This document shows positions 16,668 to 26,536 of a DNA stretch of 64,000 nucleotides, piece by piece. Source of the DNA: Vibrio sp. D404a (lineage in GTDB: Bacteria > Pseudomonadota > Gammaproteobacteria > Enterobacterales > Vibrionaceae); assembly GCF_030248535.1 (NCBI RefSeq), contig NZ_JAHGAJ010000004.1, positions 62,001-126,000 on the forward strand, read 5' to 3'. Under the pieces are notes generated by a model. That model did no database searches. It had not been told where the DNA came from and worked only from the letters and a program-made list of their open reading frames with translations. Position 1 is the stretch's first letter. Every line of letters begins with the position of its first letter. The position numbers were made by a program, and so were the translations under genes.

Positions 16668-17828
16668 TTATTGGCTAATCGTCAGTTTCTTTACATCGCC
16701 GTTGCGAGTCACGACAAGGTAGCCACCAGAAAGCTCAATTGGTGCAACGGCAAAGCCGCTGTCGTCCACCAGCTGTTGTGCCACAAAGTCACCCGTCGCA
16801 CGATCTAGCCAGTGTAGGTAACCTTCTGTGTCACCGACCACTACGTATCCGTTAATGATAGCAGGTGCCGTCAGTAAGCGGTTTTCAAGCAGTGATGTAC
16901 TCCAGATCTCTGTACCACTTCGTGCATCAACTGCCGCTAAGTGATCGTTGTCTGTCACAACAAATAGACGGCTACCATCGCTCGCTAAATCAATTGCAGA
17001 AGAGTAGTTACGCTTCCACACTGGCTTACCAGAACGTAGGTCGATCGCAATCAGCTGACCATTAACACCAACGGTGTACAGCGTGCCACCCAGTACCACT
17101 GGAGAAGAGTCAACATCAACCAAACGGTCAATCTCGGTTGCCCCTTTCGGTGTGCCTACCGGCTGTTGCCAGATAAGTTGGCCACGATCTACGATTGCCG
17201 CTGCAAGTCGACCGTTCGCTGTTCCCCAGAATACACCGCCAGAAACAGTAACAGGTGCACTGTCACCACGCAGGGTTAGGCTAGGAACTTCAGTACTGAT
17301 GGTCCACTTTTCCTCACCCGTTGCTTGGTCAAGCGCGACCATCATGCCACGGCTAGTGTGAACTAGAACCATGTTGTTCTCTGTTGCTGGTGCCGCTAAC
17401 ACTTCACCATTCACAGATACACGCCAAAGCTCTTCACCGGTTTCTTCATCAACCGCGATCATCTCGCCATTTTCTGAACCAAGGAAAACCTTACCGTAGC
17501 CTGCCGTCAAACCACCAGAGATACGCGCAATCACGTCTTTCTCTAGGTCGGTTTTCCAGATCTCTTTACCCGTTTCTGGGTCAAGTGCTTTAAGCATGCC
17601 GTCACGACTAGCCACAAATACTTTGTCGTATGCGTATTCAGGCGTGAGCTTTGAGAAGTAATGACCAACGCCATCACCCACAGATGCAGACCACTCTTGA
17701 GAAGGCGTAAATTCGCTGGTCACGGTTGGCACAGGAGCCATGATCACCGTGTCTTCTTCACTCGCACAGCCAGCAAGAAGTCCAAGAGCTAATGCACACA
17801 GTGTCGCTTTGGGAAACATCTTCTTCAT
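16668..17828 (-). CDS. bamB: Outer-membrane protein assembly lipoprotein BamB
   Basis: BamB is the eight-bladed beta-propeller lipoprotein of the BAM complex that inserts beta-barrel proteins into the outer membrane. The 386-residue sequence starts with a lipoprotein signal (LALGLLAGC, Cys near residue 21) and then shows repeated PQQ-like propeller motifs such as ALDPETGKEIWKTDL, AVDEETGEELWRVSV, ALDQATGEEKWTIS, AIDLRSGKPVWKRN and AVDARSGTEIWSTS. It lies 10 bp after yfgM and ends at a strong terminator. Gene order hisS-yfgM-bamB-der is the conserved one. Confidence 0.96.
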   Translation of the reverse strand: MKKMFPKATLCALALGLLAGCASEEDTVIMAPVPTVTSEFTPSQEWSASVGDGVGHYFSKLTPEYAYDKVFVASRDGMLKALDPETGKEIWKTDLEKDVIARISGGLTAGYGKVFLGSENGEMIAVDEETGEELWRVSVNGEVLAAPATENNMVLVHTSRGMMVALDQATGEEKWTISTEVPSLTLRGDSAPVTVSGGVFWGTANGRLAAAIVDRGQLIWQQPVGTPKGATEIDRLVDVDSSPVVLGGTLYTVGVNGQLIAIDLRSGKPVWKRNYSSAIDLASDGSRLFVVTDNDHLAAVDARSGTEIWSTSLLENRLLTAPAIINGYVVVGDTEGYLHWLDRATGDFVAQQLVDDSGFAVAPIELSGGYLVVTRNGDVKKLTISQ

Positions 17829-17838
17829 TCAAAGCGCC

Positions 17839-18453
17839 TTATTTAGCTAGGTCGTCAAGTTTGATTTGAAGCGTTTGGCTAGCATCAACCGCTTGTTGTG
17901 CTTCTGTGTAAGCCGCGTATGCCGCGTCGCTGTCGCCTTTACGAAGTGAGATATCACCACGTAGCTCAGCCACTCGACCTTTCCACGACTCATCAGTAAT
18001 CGCCGCTAGATCGCTCAGCGCCGCATCAAACTCGCCTTGCTCTGCTTTTACGCGAGCAACACGGTAGCCTAGTAAAGGCGCAAGCGCTGCATCTTTCGTT
18101 GCAGACTGTGCCCATTCTAGTTGCTCAAGAGCTGCTGCGAGATCGCCCGCTTCTACTTGCGCTTTTGCTAGCTGCATTGCCGCGAGTACTGAGTACTCTG
18201 CGTCTTTGTTGCTGTCGATAAAGGCTTGAATGTCAGCTTGTGCATCAAGGCCTTTTGCATCCAGTGCAGAGATAGCTGTGGTGTAGCTTTCAGAAGCCGC
18301 TTCACGAGCTTGGATCACTGAGTCTTGGTAATAGCGCCAGCCAAATAGACCACCTAAACCAATCACAGCACCAAAGATCACAGCTTTGCCGTTCTCTTTC
18401 CACCAGTCTTTAATGGCTTCAACTTGTTGCTCTTCGCTATCGTAAAGTTCCAC
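17839..18453 (-). CDS. yfgM: Ancillary SecYEG translocon subunit YfgM
   Basis: 204-residue inner-membrane protein with a short cytoplasmic N-terminus, one transmembrane segment (AVIFGAVIGLGGLFGWRYY, about 24-42) and a periplasmic TPR-like domain rich in alanine helices. YfgM associates with SecYEG and PpiD and helps pass secreted proteins to periplasmic chaperones. Motifs such as the early EQQVEAIKDWWKENGK are typical. It lies between hisS and bamB as in E. coli. Confidence 0.92.
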   Translation of the reverse strand: MELYDSEEQQVEAIKDWWKENGKAVIFGAVIGLGGLFGWRYYQDSVIQAREAASESYTTAISALDAKGLDAQADIQAFIDSNKDAEYSVLAAMQLAKAQVEAGDLAAALEQLEWAQSATKDAALAPLLGYRVARVKAEQGEFDAALSDLAAITDESWKGRVAELRGDISLRKGDSDAAYAAYTEAQQAVDASQTLQIKLDDLAK

Positions 18454-18538
18454 TTCCTGTCCTCTTTGATTCTTTTAAACGCCAGCAAAGGGCTGGCGTT
18501 GTATATTCATATTGAGCGTTTACTTGCTCAGCGGCGAC

Positions 18539-19807
18539 TTAGATAAGTGCTGCAACTTTTGCTGCAACCTCTGATTGGGCAACAACTTCTTGTTCACCAC
18601 CAACCAGATCTTTCAATACTACAGTGTTGTCTGCTACTTCGTTTTCACCCAGTACCAGTGCAACCACTGCGCCTACTTTGTCAGCACGCTTAAATTGTTT
18701 TTTGAAGCTACCACCACCGAAGTGGTTCATTACGCGCACACCTTCGATGTTGTCACGTAGTTCGTTCGCCAGTTGCATACCTGCGATCATCGTGCCTTCA
18801 CCAGCTGCAACCATGTAAACATCAACGCTGCGACGAACTTCTGTAAGCTCTAGTGTTTCCATCATCAGTACTAGACGCTCTAGGCCCATTGCAAAACCAA
18901 CAGCATTCGTTGGTTTGCCACCCAGTTGCTCTACTAGACCATCGTAACGACCACCGCCACACACAGTGCCTTGTGCACCTAGGCTATCGGTGATCCACTC
19001 AAATACGGTGCGGTTGTAGTAGTCAAGACCACGAACTAGACGCTCGTTAACTTGGTATTCGATACCAACAGCATCAAGAAGTTCACACAAACCTGCAAAA
19101 TGTTGCTGAGACTCTTCACCTAAATATTCAGAAAGGCGAGGTGCGTCACCAAGAATAGCCTGAACGTCTGGGTTCTTAGTATCTAGAACACGCAGTGGGT
19201 TGGTGTGCATGCGACGCTTACAATCTTCATCCAGTACGTCGATGTGTTGCTCAAGGAACGCCACAAGTGCTGTACGGTAGTTTGCACGGTCTTCAGTAGA
19301 ACCGATTGAGTTCAGCTCTAGACGTACGTGTTTGTCGATGCCTAGCTCACGCCATAGACGCGCTGTCATCATGATAAGTTCTGCGTCAACGTCTGGACCA
19401 TCTAGACCAAATACTTCCACACCACATTGGTGGAATTGACGGTAACGACCTTTTTGAGGACGCTCGTGACGGAACATTGGACCCATGTACCACAGACGCT
19501 GTTCGTCACGGTTAATTAGGCTGTTTTGAATGCAAGAACGTACACAACCCGCTGTACCCTCAGGGCGTAGCGTTAGGCTGTCACCATTGCGGTCTTCAAA
19601 GGTGTACATCTCTTTTGAAACTACGTCTGTCTCTTCACCAACAGCACGGCTAAATAGGTTCGTTTCTTCAACGATAGGCATACGTACTTCGTTGTAACCG
19701 TATGCGCTCACCACGCTTTTTACTGCGTTTTCTACTTTCTGCCACAGTGGTGATTGAGTTGGAAGGCAGTCGTTCATGCCTCGGATTGCTTGAATATTTT
19801 TAGCCAC
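18539..19807 (-). CDS. hisS: Histidyl-tRNA synthetase
   Basis: Class II aminoacyl-tRNA synthetase that charges tRNA-His. Motif 2 is visible in [23 protein letters not shown], the histidine A motifs as [16 protein letters not shown] and [13 protein letters not shown], and motif 3 as [10 protein letters not shown] favour the GTG at 19807, giving a 422-residue protein that begins like [13 protein letters not shown], the form I recall for Vibrio and E. coli HisS; an ATG five codons upstream (19822) is the alternative, with neither having a strong ribosome site. The C-terminal anticodon-binding domain is complete. Confidence 0.95.
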   Translation of the reverse strand: MAKNIQAIRGMNDCLPTQSPLWQKVENAVKSVVSAYGYNEVRMPIVEETNLFSRAVGEETDVVSKEMYTFEDRNGDSLTLRPEGTAGCVRSCIQNSLINRDEQRLWYMGPMFRHERPQKGRYRQFHQCGVEVFGLDGPDVDAELIMMTARLWRELGIDKHVRLELNSIGSTEDRANYRTALVAFLEQHIDVLDEDCKRRMHTNPLRVLDTKNPDVQAILGDAPRLSEYLGEESQQHFAGLCELLDAVGIEYQVNERLVRGLDYYNRTVFEWITDSLGAQGTVCGGGRYDGLVEQLGGKPTNAVGFAMGLERLVLMMETLELTEVRRSVDVYMVAAGEGTMIAGMQLANELRDNIEGVRVMNHFGGGSFKKQFKRADKVGAVVALVLGENEVADNTVVLKDLVGGEQEVVAQSEVAAKVAALI

Positions 19808-19868
19808 AATTTTTTCCGTCATTCTGCACAACAAGGCACGGCCTTACGCCCTACCTCATCATGTTTAA

Positions 19869-20990
19869 TTAATCTTCTAGGTTCTTAAGGTCGATGCGAT
19901 TGGATTTATCCATCACAGACGCTTTCGCTCTGATCTTCGCTTCTAGCTGGTCGACAAGGTCATTGTTGTCGAAACGCTCTTTCTGACGCTTACCGTCTTC
20001 GTAGAACGCACTCTTACGTGCACTACCCGCAAGGCCTAAATGCGACACTTCCGCTTCACCAGGGCCATTTACTACACAACCGATGATGGACACATCCATT
20101 GGCGTAATGACATCTTCTAGGCGCTCTTCTAATGCATTAACGGTATTAATAACATCAAATTCTTGGCGAGAGCAGCTTGGGCAAGCGATAAAGTTGATAC
20201 CACGCGAGCGAATACGCAAAGACTTCAGAATATCAAAGCCTACTTTGATCTCTTCTACTGGGTCTGCCGCAAGGGAAATACGCAGTGTATCGCCGATACC
20301 TTCAGATAGAAGCATGCCAAGACCAACCGATGATTTTACTGCACCGGCACGAGCACCGCCCGCTTCTGTGATACCCAAGTGCAGAGGCTGATCAATCTTC
20401 TGCGCTAATAGGCGGTATGAGCCTACTGCTAAGAAAACGTCTGATGCTTTCACACTGACTTTGAACTGGTCGAAGTTGAGTCGATCAAGGATATCCACGT
20501 GGCGCATTGCAGACTCCACTAGGGCTTCTGCTGTTGGCTCTGTGTATTTCTCTTGAATGTCTTTCTCTAGAGAACCACCGTTAACACCAATACGAATCGG
20601 AATATTTTTGTCGCGAGCGCAATCCACCACTGAGCGAATACGGCTCTCGTTGCCGATGTTGCCTGGATTGATACGTAGACAGTCAACACCGTACTCTGCC
20701 ACTTTTAGTGCGATACGGTAGTCGAAGTGGATGTCCGCTACCAAAGGTACCGAAACTTGCTGTTTGATCTGTTTAAACGCTTCTGCTGCATCCATCGTTG
20801 GAACAGAGACACGTACAATGTCAGCACCCACATTTTCTAGCGCTTTAATTTGAGCAACAGTCGCCGCAACGTCTGTTGTTCGAGTATTTGTCATGGATTG
20901 CACGGCAATTGGTGCACCATCACCGATCGGCACGTCGCCCACATAAATACGGGTCGACTTGCGACGAATAATAGGAGATTCGTGTTGCAT
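19869..20990 (-). CDS. ispG: 4-hydroxy-3-methylbut-2-en-1-yl diphosphate synthase IspG (GcpE)
   Basis: Iron-sulfur enzyme of the non-mevalonate (MEP) isoprenoid pathway that converts ME-cPP into HMBPP. The 373-residue protein carries the [4Fe-4S] cysteines in [10 protein letters not shown] and GCVVNGPGE and the conserved N-terminal [11 protein letters not shown] and [11 protein letters not shown] motifs of the TIM-barrel domain. The C-terminal tail after the reductase-like domain is lysine-rich. It lies 7 bp after rodZ and before hisS, the standard order. Confidence 0.97.
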   Translation of the reverse strand: MQHESPIIRRKSTRIYVGDVPIGDGAPIAVQSMTNTRTTDVAATVAQIKALENVGADIVRVSVPTMDAAEAFKQIKQQVSVPLVADIHFDYRIALKVAEYGVDCLRINPGNIGNESRIRSVVDCARDKNIPIRIGVNGGSLEKDIQEKYTEPTAEALVESAMRHVDILDRLNFDQFKVSVKASDVFLAVGSYRLLAQKIDQPLHLGITEAGGARAGAVKSSVGLGMLLSEGIGDTLRISLAADPVEEIKVGFDILKSLRIRSRGINFIACPSCSRQEFDVINTVNALEERLEDVITPMDVSIIGCVVNGPGEAEVSHLGLAGSARKSAFYEDGKRQKERFDNNDLVDQLEAKIRAKASVMDKSNRIDLKNLED

Positions 20991-20997
20991 ATTAACT

Positions 20998-21945
20998 CTA
21001 AGGTAAGGTTATTCTAGCTACTTTGCCTGAAGTATACCCAGAAAGGTCGACAGGTTCACTCGCAAATGTCATTGAGACCGCTTCTGGAGCACCGATAACC
21101 ACTTTATACGGGGTTTCGCCTGATAAATTCAGTGATTGACCCGCTTTTTTAATACCGGTAGACAAGGTTCTGCCTGTCGCATCTTTCACTTGAATCCAGC
21201 AATCAGCACTGAACTGCATCACCAATTCGTTAACAAGCGGCTCAGGCGTCACCACTTCTGGCGCAGCTTCTTCTACTGCAGCTTGCGTTTCTACTGCGGC
21301 AACTTGTGTCTCAGTAGGTGCTTCCATCTCTGGGGTGATTTCTACTTCTGCTGTAACATTAGCGTCTGCCATTACTTCGCTGTCGACTACTTCTGGTACA
21401 TCAACAGCTGCTGTTTCCGCTTCAATTAGGTCTAGTGAGGTTGTGAGTTGATCATCGTTTAACTCATCGACAACAAGCTCTTCGGCGCTCTCTTCGGCAA
21501 TCAGGGATTGAGACAGGGTATCTTGCTGCTGATTCTGCCACCACCAAAGCGATGAAATTCCGGCAATCACCGCGAAGATGCTCCAAGTCAGTAGCATAAT
21601 ACGGCTATTGTGCTTTTCTGTTTTGGTTTTACGCGAGAAGCTCATCATCTCTTGTTCTTGATGTTGAACATCACCTGCGTGTTCTAGGGCTTCTAAAACA
21701 ACCTTTTCATCCAAGTTCACATACTTTGCATACGAACGAACGTAGCCGCGCATAAAGGTCGCGACTTGGTCTGAATCAAATTGGTTGTCTTCAATCTGTT
21801 GGATCAAGCTAACGCGTAGCTTCAAACGAGAGGAGACTTGTTGTTGGGTTAAACCTAACGCTTCGCGTCGGTTTTTCAGTATCGTTCCTGCTTCTAGTAC
21901 AGGAGCCGCCGCTTGTGGAGTTTGTGTATCTTGTTCTGTGTTCAT
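20998..21945 (-). CDS. rodZ: Cytoskeletal/transcription-like protein RodZ
   Basis: RodZ links MreB to the inner membrane and sets rod shape. The 315-residue protein has an N-terminal XRE-type helix-turn-helix (about 20-80, with [31 protein letters not shown]), a basic juxtamembrane stretch, one transmembrane helix (about 117-136), an acidic low-complexity linker (about 150-235) rich in E, V and A, and a C-terminal beta domain (DUF4115-like: [15 protein letters not shown]). No pilW/pilF-like gene lies upstream; a 441-bp stretch without a gene separates it from rlmN. Confidence 0.93.
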   Translation of the reverse strand: MNTEQDTQTPQAAAPVLEAGTILKNRREALGLTQQQVSSRLKLRVSLIQQIEDNQFDSDQVATFMRGYVRSYAKYVNLDEKVVLEALEHAGDVQHQEQEMMSFSRKTKTEKHNSRIMLLTWSIFAVIAGISSLWWWQNQQQDTLSQSLIAEESAEELVVDELNDDQLTTSLDLIEAETAAVDVPEVVDSEVMADANVTAEVEITPEMEAPTETQVAAVETQAAVEEAAPEVVTPEPLVNELVMQFSADCWIQVKDATGRTLSTGIKKAGQSLNLSGETPYKVVIGAPEAVSMTFASEPVDLSGYTSGKVARITLP

Positions 21946-22386
21946 AAAGTTGAACTTCTAAATATTATCGTCGGTTGTCGAGAGCCATTTTTTATTATCG
22001 TTTACGCTCAATCTTACAACCCACTCTTTGTTGAATTTGTCCCGTAACTCGTATCAAAAACCTTTTGAAATCGAAAACTACACACTGCTATGCATAAGGG
22101 TTTTCTCAGGCGCCATCTGCTCAATGCCAACCTAGTAAATAGACATATTGATGATGCGAGTCGCGAGTAAGCACTTAAAATGAGTTTAAGCTGATTTAAT
22201 CATAAGCCAATGCCATGACAAGGCAAAAACACTTTCGACAAAATTTACCGTTAGCTCATGGTTTTGTACAAAATTTAACGAAAAATGTAAAAAAGCGTGG
22301 CATTCGCGCTCGGGAAACGGTGATAAACGGTCAAAAACAAACAAGCCAGAAGTAAACTTCTGGCTTGTTAAAAAAGCGGGAGCGAA
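21946..22386. other. 441-bp gap between rodZ and rlmN
   Basis: No convincing reading frame on either strand. It holds the rlmN terminator (22331-22376) and about 380 bp of AT-rich DNA that must include the rodZ promoter. In several Vibrio genomes I remember a pilW/pilF-type lipoprotein gene at this position; none is seen here, and I find no clear remnant by eye. Confidence 0.5.
22331..22376 (-). terminator. Terminator of rlmN
   Basis: Perfect 13-bp inverted repeat AACAAGCCAGAAG (22340-22352) and CTTCTGGCTTGTT (22357-22369) with a 4-nt loop; on the minus strand it is followed by TGTTTTTG. It starts 18 bp after the rlmN stop. Confidence 0.93.
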
Positions 22387-23505
22387 TTAAAGCGCTTTAA
22401 CTGGGATAGTTTCCGCAGCCGATTTCTGCTTAGTACGTTTGGTACGGTCGATAACATCACCCACCAGCTGACCACATGCGGCATCGATATCGTCACCACG
22501 CGTCTTACGTACTGTTACTGTGTAATCGTATTCCATCAGTGTTTTCTGGAAACGGTCAATACGAGAGTTGCTTGGCTTCTTGTATGGCGAACCTGGGTAC
22601 GGGTTAAACGGAATCAAGTTAACTTTACATGGCGTATCTTTCATTAGCTCAGCAAGTTCACGAGCGTGGTTCATGTCATCATTCACATGATCCAAGAGCA
22701 CGTACTCAACCGTTACTTTACCGCGGTTTGCATTTGAAGAAGCAATGTAACGACGAACCGATGCTAGGAAGTCTTCGATATCCCAACGGTCATTGATCGG
22801 CATGATTTCGCTACGCAGCTTGTCGTTTGGCGCGTGCAGCGAGATTGCCAGTGCTACGTCGATGTTACCCGTCATTTGATCAAGGCCAGATACAACACCT
22901 GACGTCGATACGGTTACGCGGCGCTTAGACAGAGCAAAACCAAGATCGTCTAACATGATCTCTAATGATGGCATTAGGTTTTTCATGTTCAGTAGTGGCT
23001 CACCCATACCCATCATTACGACGTTAGTAATTGGACGACGACCTGTCTCTTTCTCAAGACCGATCTCACGAGATGCACGCCAGATTTGGCCCACAATCTC
23101 AGATACTTTTAGGTTACGGTTGAAGCCTTGTTGCGCGGTTGAACAGAATTTACATTCTAGGGCACAACCCACCTGTGATGATACACACAGCGTCGCACGG
23201 TCACCGTCTGGGATGTATACCGTTTCAACGTCTTGGTCGCCAACGCGCATTGCCCATTTAATGGTACCGTCAGAAGAGTGTTGAGCTTCAGAAACAACAG
23301 GTGCAACGATCTCACAGCGGCGTTGGAGTTTCTCACGCAGCTTTTTGTTGATGTTGTTCATGTTTTCGAAGTCATCGACACCAAAGTGGTACATCCACTT
23401 CATTACTTGATCTGCTCGAAAAGCTTTCTCATTCAATTCTTCTGTGAAAAATTTACGAAGACCTTTACGATCAAAATCGAGTAGATTGACTTTAGCTGTG
23501 GTCAT
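22387..23505 (-). CDS. rlmN: Dual-specificity 23S rRNA/tRNA methyltransferase RlmN
   Basis: Radical SAM enzyme that makes 2-methyladenosine at A2503 of 23S rRNA and A37 of some tRNAs. The cluster motif CxxxCxxC is CALECKFC; other landmarks are [26 protein letters not shown] and the second catalytic cysteine in AACGQL near the C-terminus. The ATG at 23505 (372 residues) has GAGAGG five bases before it; a TTG four codons earlier is less likely. The 18-residue C-terminal tail is lysine- and alanine-rich. It has its own terminator. Confidence 0.96.
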   Translation of the reverse strand: MTTAKVNLLDFDRKGLRKFFTEELNEKAFRADQVMKWMYHFGVDDFENMNNINKKLREKLQRRCEIVAPVVSEAQHSSDGTIKWAMRVGDQDVETVYIPDGDRATLCVSSQVGCALECKFCSTAQQGFNRNLKVSEIVGQIWRASREIGLEKETGRRPITNVVMMGMGEPLLNMKNLMPSLEIMLDDLGFALSKRRVTVSTSGVVSGLDQMTGNIDVALAISLHAPNDKLRSEIMPINDRWDIEDFLASVRRYIASSNANRGKVTVEYVLLDHVNDDMNHARELAELMKDTPCKVNLIPFNPYPGSPYKKPSNSRIDRFQKTLMEYDYTVTVRKTRGDDIDAACGQLVGDVIDRTKRTKQKSAAETIPVKAL

Positions 23506-23670
23506 GGTGCCTCTCAATGACGGAACAATAATTAAGGGCGCGAATTGTACAGCCTTTACGCATCTTCAACAAGAGCTGTAAAACCCTGTCTTTACTAAGA
23601 CATTCAAAGTTAAGTGATTAAAAATTACACAACCATCTTTCGCTACTTACAATTATAGAAATAAGCGCAA

Positions 23671-23770
23671 GATTCCCGACTATACTCCTTCGTCGCTATC
23701 GGGAATGACGGTGCGACTAACCGCTCCTTTCTCGTCATTCCAGAGTCGAGGCACGAGATATCTGGAATCT
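23671..23770. repeat. Composite palindromic intergenic element between ndk and rlmN
   Basis: Three chained inverted repeats in 100 bp: ATTCCCGA (23672-23679) with TCGGGAAT (23699-23706), GGAATGACG (23702-23710) with CGTCATTCC (23733-23741), and ATTCCAGA (23737-23744) with TCTGGAAT (23761-23768). Overlapping arms could fold into alternative hairpins. The GGAATGACG/CGTCATTCC core looks like a dispersed REP-type element of vibrios. It fills most of the 336-bp gap upstream of the rlmN start; the rest is the ndk terminator and AT-rich DNA. Confidence 0.6.
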
Positions 23771-23789
23771 CAAACAGCGTAAAACCCAC

Positions 23790-23821
23790 TTACAAAAAAG
23801 GCCTCACCGAAGTGAAGCCTT
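23790..23821 (-). terminator. Terminator of ndk
   Basis: Inverted repeat AAGGCCTCAC (23798-23807) and GTGAAGCCTT (23812-23821) with a CGAA loop and one mismatch, followed on the minus strand by TTTTTTG. It begins 20 bp after the ndk stop. Confidence 0.88.
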
Positions 23822-23841
23822 GAGAATCGTGAGCCCGTCGC

Positions 23842-24276
23842 TTATTCAGCAGGACGTGGGCAGATTTCAGATTCTGGGAAGAAGAACTCAATCTCGCGCG
23901 CTGCCGATTCTGGGCTATCGCTGCCGTGTACTGAGTTGTAACGCATGCTAATTGCGTAGTCTGCACGGATAGTACCGCACGCCGCTTCTTCAGGGTTTGT
24001 TTTACCCATCAGTTCGCGGTAACGACAGATCGCGTCTTCGCCTTCTAGTACCTGAACCATGATAGGACCAGACGTCATAAACTCTTTAAGAGCTGGGAAG
24101 AATTCTTTGCCTTCGTGTTCTGCGTAAAAACCGCTCGCCTGTTCTTCTGTTAGGTGCACCATTTTAGCTGCAACGATTTGTAGGCCCGCTTTTTCAATGC
24201 GGTGGTAGATTTCGCCGATCAAGTTACGTTTAACAGCATCTGGCTTAACAATTGAGAACGTTCTTTCTAGAGCCAT
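23842..24276 (-). CDS. ndk: Nucleoside diphosphate kinase
   Basis: Transfers the gamma-phosphate of ATP to other nucleoside diphosphates through a phospho-histidine. The 144-residue sequence begins [22 protein letters not shown] and contains [18 protein letters not shown], with the active-site histidine in NSVHGSD; length equals that of E. coli Ndk (143). It is monocistronic, with a hairpin-containing gap upstream (pepB) and a terminator behind it. Confidence 0.98.
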   Translation of the reverse strand: MALERTFSIVKPDAVKRNLIGEIYHRIEKAGLQIVAAKMVHLTEEQASGFYAEHEGKEFFPALKEFMTSGPIMVQVLEGEDAICRYRELMGKTNPEEAACGTIRADYAISMRYNSVHGSDSPESAAREIEFFFPESEICPRPAE

Positions 24277-24348
24277 AGGGTTTCCTTCACTTCATTTTTT
24301 TTGTTATTAAAAACGACACCTGCCCTCATTATCTGAGTTTAGGTAACA

Positions 24349-24374
24349 ATCAGGCAGCCGATAGCTGCCTGATT
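24349..24374. other. Hairpin between pepB and ndk
   Basis: Inverted repeat AATCAGGCAGC with GCTGCCTGATT around 24349-24374. On the plus strand it is followed by TTTTATAATTATTTT, but on the minus strand, where pepB ends, there is no T-run, so it is at best a weak terminator for pepB. Confidence 0.5.
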
Positions 24375-24380
24375 TTATAA

Positions 24381-25676
24381 TTATTTTGCTTGCTCAGTCA
24401 GCAGACGAGCCAGAGTGCGTACACCCATGCCTGTTGCGCCCGCCGCCCATTTATCACTTGGAGACTTACGGTAAGTGCCCGCGCAATCCATATGTAACCA
24501 GCCTTTCTTGTAGTCGTCTACAAAGTAAGACAGGAATGCCGCTGCAGTGCTCGCGCCCGGTGTGTAGTCGCCAGTGCTGATGTTTGAAAGGTCAGCAAAG
24601 TTTGATGGCAGCATGCCACGGTGGAAATCAGCTAGAGGCAGTGGCCATAGACCTTCTTTCTCTTGGTTTGCCGCCGTTAGTGCTTGATGAGAAAGCTCAT
24701 CGTCAAAGCTCATCAGTGCGTGGTAATCATTACCTAGTGCATTCTTCGCAGCGCCCGTTAGCGTCGCACAGTCGATGATAAGCTCTGGGTTTTGCTCACT
24801 TGCGTACATCAGACCATCAGCCAAAACCAAGCGACCTTCCGCGTCGGTATTCATGATCTCTACCGTGGTTCCGTTTTTGTAAGTGATGATATCGCCAAGC
24901 TTAAGAGCACGACCCGAGATCATGTTCTCTGCACAACATAGAATTAGCTTGATACGCTTGTTCAGACCACGCTCAATCGCCAGACCTAGACCACCAGTGA
25001 TCGTCGCTGCGCCGCCCATGTCAGCTTTCATCGCAGTCATGAATTGGCCAGGTTTAATGCTGTAACCGCCTGAATCGAAAGTAATACCTTTACCTACTAG
25101 ACACGCAAATACTGGCGCGTTTTCATCACCCGTTGGGTTGAAGTCTAGTTGTAGCATTGCTGACGTGCGCTCAGAACCGCGACCAACAGCGTAGATGCCT
25201 TCCCAACCTTCAGTAAGTAGGTCTTTGTCTTTAACGATCTTCGCTTTTACAGTGCCTTCTGGCGCGATAGATTTGATGTATTCAGCAGCCATCGTTGCCA
25301 GCTGACGCGGTGCAACTTCTTCTGCCGTTTTGTTGATGATGTCACGAGTCCAGTCTGTCGCGCGAATACGAGCTTCTAGCTCAGCTTGGTCCGCTTCTGG
25401 TAGCTCGCCCCACTCTAGCGTGGTTTGCTTTTTAGGGCCGCGATAACCTTGGTGGAAAGCCCAAACGCTCTCCAGATCCCAACCTTCGCCTTGCAGTGAA
25501 ATGAACGAAATACCTTGTCCGTCAAGTTTACGACCAGCACGTTGAACTGCACCTAGATCGTGACCTCCTGCTAGGTGGATTGTCGCACCTGCTTCTGAAA
25601 ACGAAAGGATAGCCTTATCTCCCCACTGAGGCTGGGCAGGCTCTTGACTTAAAAATACTGACATCTGTGTAGACAT
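24381..25676 (-). CDS. pepB: Peptidase B (M17 leucyl aminopeptidase family)
   Basis: Cytosolic metallo-aminopeptidase of family M17. Metal and active-site motifs are visible as [26 protein letters not shown] and [17 protein letters not shown]. The ATG at 25676 has AAGGAGA five bases upstream and gives 431 residues, close to E. coli PepB (427); an in-frame start eight codons earlier lacks a better site. PepB-type rather than PepA-type is supported by length and by the location directly beyond iscX, as in E. coli. Confidence 0.94.
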   Translation of the reverse strand: MSTQMSVFLSQEPAQPQWGDKAILSFSEAGATIHLAGGHDLGAVQRAGRKLDGQGISFISLQGEGWDLESVWAFHQGYRGPKKQTTLEWGELPEADQAELEARIRATDWTRDIINKTAEEVAPRQLATMAAEYIKSIAPEGTVKAKIVKDKDLLTEGWEGIYAVGRGSERTSAMLQLDFNPTGDENAPVFACLVGKGITFDSGGYSIKPGQFMTAMKADMGGAATITGGLGLAIERGLNKRIKLILCCAENMISGRALKLGDIITYKNGTTVEIMNTDAEGRLVLADGLMYASEQNPELIIDCATLTGAAKNALGNDYHALMSFDDELSHQALTAANQEKEGLWPLPLADFHRGMLPSNFADLSNISTGDYTPGASTAAAFLSYFVDDYKKGWLHMDCAGTYRKSPSDKWAAGATGMGVRTLARLLTEQAK

Positions 25677-25777
25677 GATTTCTCCTTGTCTTTGAACCAC
25701 GTTACCTTAGTGATTCAGATTATTTTTTATTAGCGAACTGATGTTAGCATTATGTAGGAGTAAAATGTCATTTTGAT

Positions 25778-25808
25778 AAAAAAACGGACCATAAGGTCCG
25801 CTTTTTTT
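25778..25808. terminator. Bidirectional terminator after the isc operon
   Basis: Inverted repeat CGGACC (25785-25790) and GGTCCG (25795-25800) with ATAA loop; seven T residues follow on the minus strand and CTTTTTTT on the plus strand. It ends the isc operon about 80 bp after iscX and insulates pepB. Confidence 0.88.
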
Positions 25809-25882
25809 AGTAAGAATTGTTAACTTGGCTGTGTTTTCAGAGAGCTTATCTCTATCACCAAGTTAAAAATGAGCGTAGAACG

Positions 25883-26083
25883 TTAGTCCATCTCATCCAT
25901 CCAGCATAGAATGATGGCCTCAAGGATCTTCTCATTCGAGTGATTTGGTTCATCATCGAAGTCTTCAAGATCTAATATCCATTGGTGCAGATCGGTAAAA
26001 CGTACTGTTTTTGGATCCGTATCAGGGTATAAGTCGCATAGTTCAATCGCGATATCTCGCGAGTCAATCCACTTTAAGCTCAT
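25883..26083 (-). CDS. iscX: Fe-S assembly protein IscX
   Basis: Small acidic protein of the ISC system that binds IscS and iron and modulates cluster assembly rate. The 66-residue sequence matches the E. coli IscX pattern ([20 protein letters not shown], then [23 protein letters not shown] and SNEKILEAI). It is the last gene of the isc operon, 94 bp after fdx and before the terminator. Confidence 0.97.
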   Translation of the reverse strand: MSLKWIDSRDIAIELCDLYPDTDPKTVRFTDLHQWILDLEDFDDEPNHSNEKILEAIILCWMDEMD

Positions 26084-26177
26084 ATCATTTCCTTATTAGT
26101 TAAAGGCACTCATGCGCCTCTAATACACTATTATTCTAAGCCAGTTTTACTAAAATCTTCGCCATTCGGCTTGAGTT

Positions 26178-26516
26178 TTAGTGATCTTCAGAAGCTAGGT
26201 TTAGCGTGTATTTTGGAATCTCAACAACGAGATCTTCATCCGCAACTTTTGCCTGACAACCTAGACGAGATTCCATCTCTAGGCCCCATGCTTTATCTAG
26301 CATGTCATCTTCAAGATCGTCGCTCTCTTCTAGTGAATCGAAACCTTCACGAATCACAACGTGACACGTTGTACATGCGCACGACTTTTCACATGCATGC
26401 TCAATACCAATGCCTGCCTTTAGTGCAACATCAAGTACCGTCTCGCCAGTTTCTGCTTCTAGCACTGCGCCTTCTGGACATAGATCTTCGTGAGGTAAAA
26501 CAATAATCTTTGGCAT
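26178..26516 (-). CDS. fdx: [2Fe-2S] ferredoxin of the ISC system
   Basis: Adrenodoxin-type ferredoxin that supplies electrons during Fe-S assembly. The 112 residues carry the cluster cysteines in CEKSCACTTCHVV (about 42-54) and the fourth in LGCQAKV (about 87), with the family N-terminus PKIIVLPHEDLCPEGAV. It lies 20 bp after hscA and before iscX. Confidence 0.97.
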   Translation of the reverse strand: MPKIIVLPHEDLCPEGAVLEAETGETVLDVALKAGIGIEHACEKSCACTTCHVVIREGFDSLEESDDLEDDMLDKAWGLEMESRLGCQAKVADEDLVVEIPKYTLNLASEDH

Positions 26517-26536
26517 GTTTATCTATTCTCTAACTA

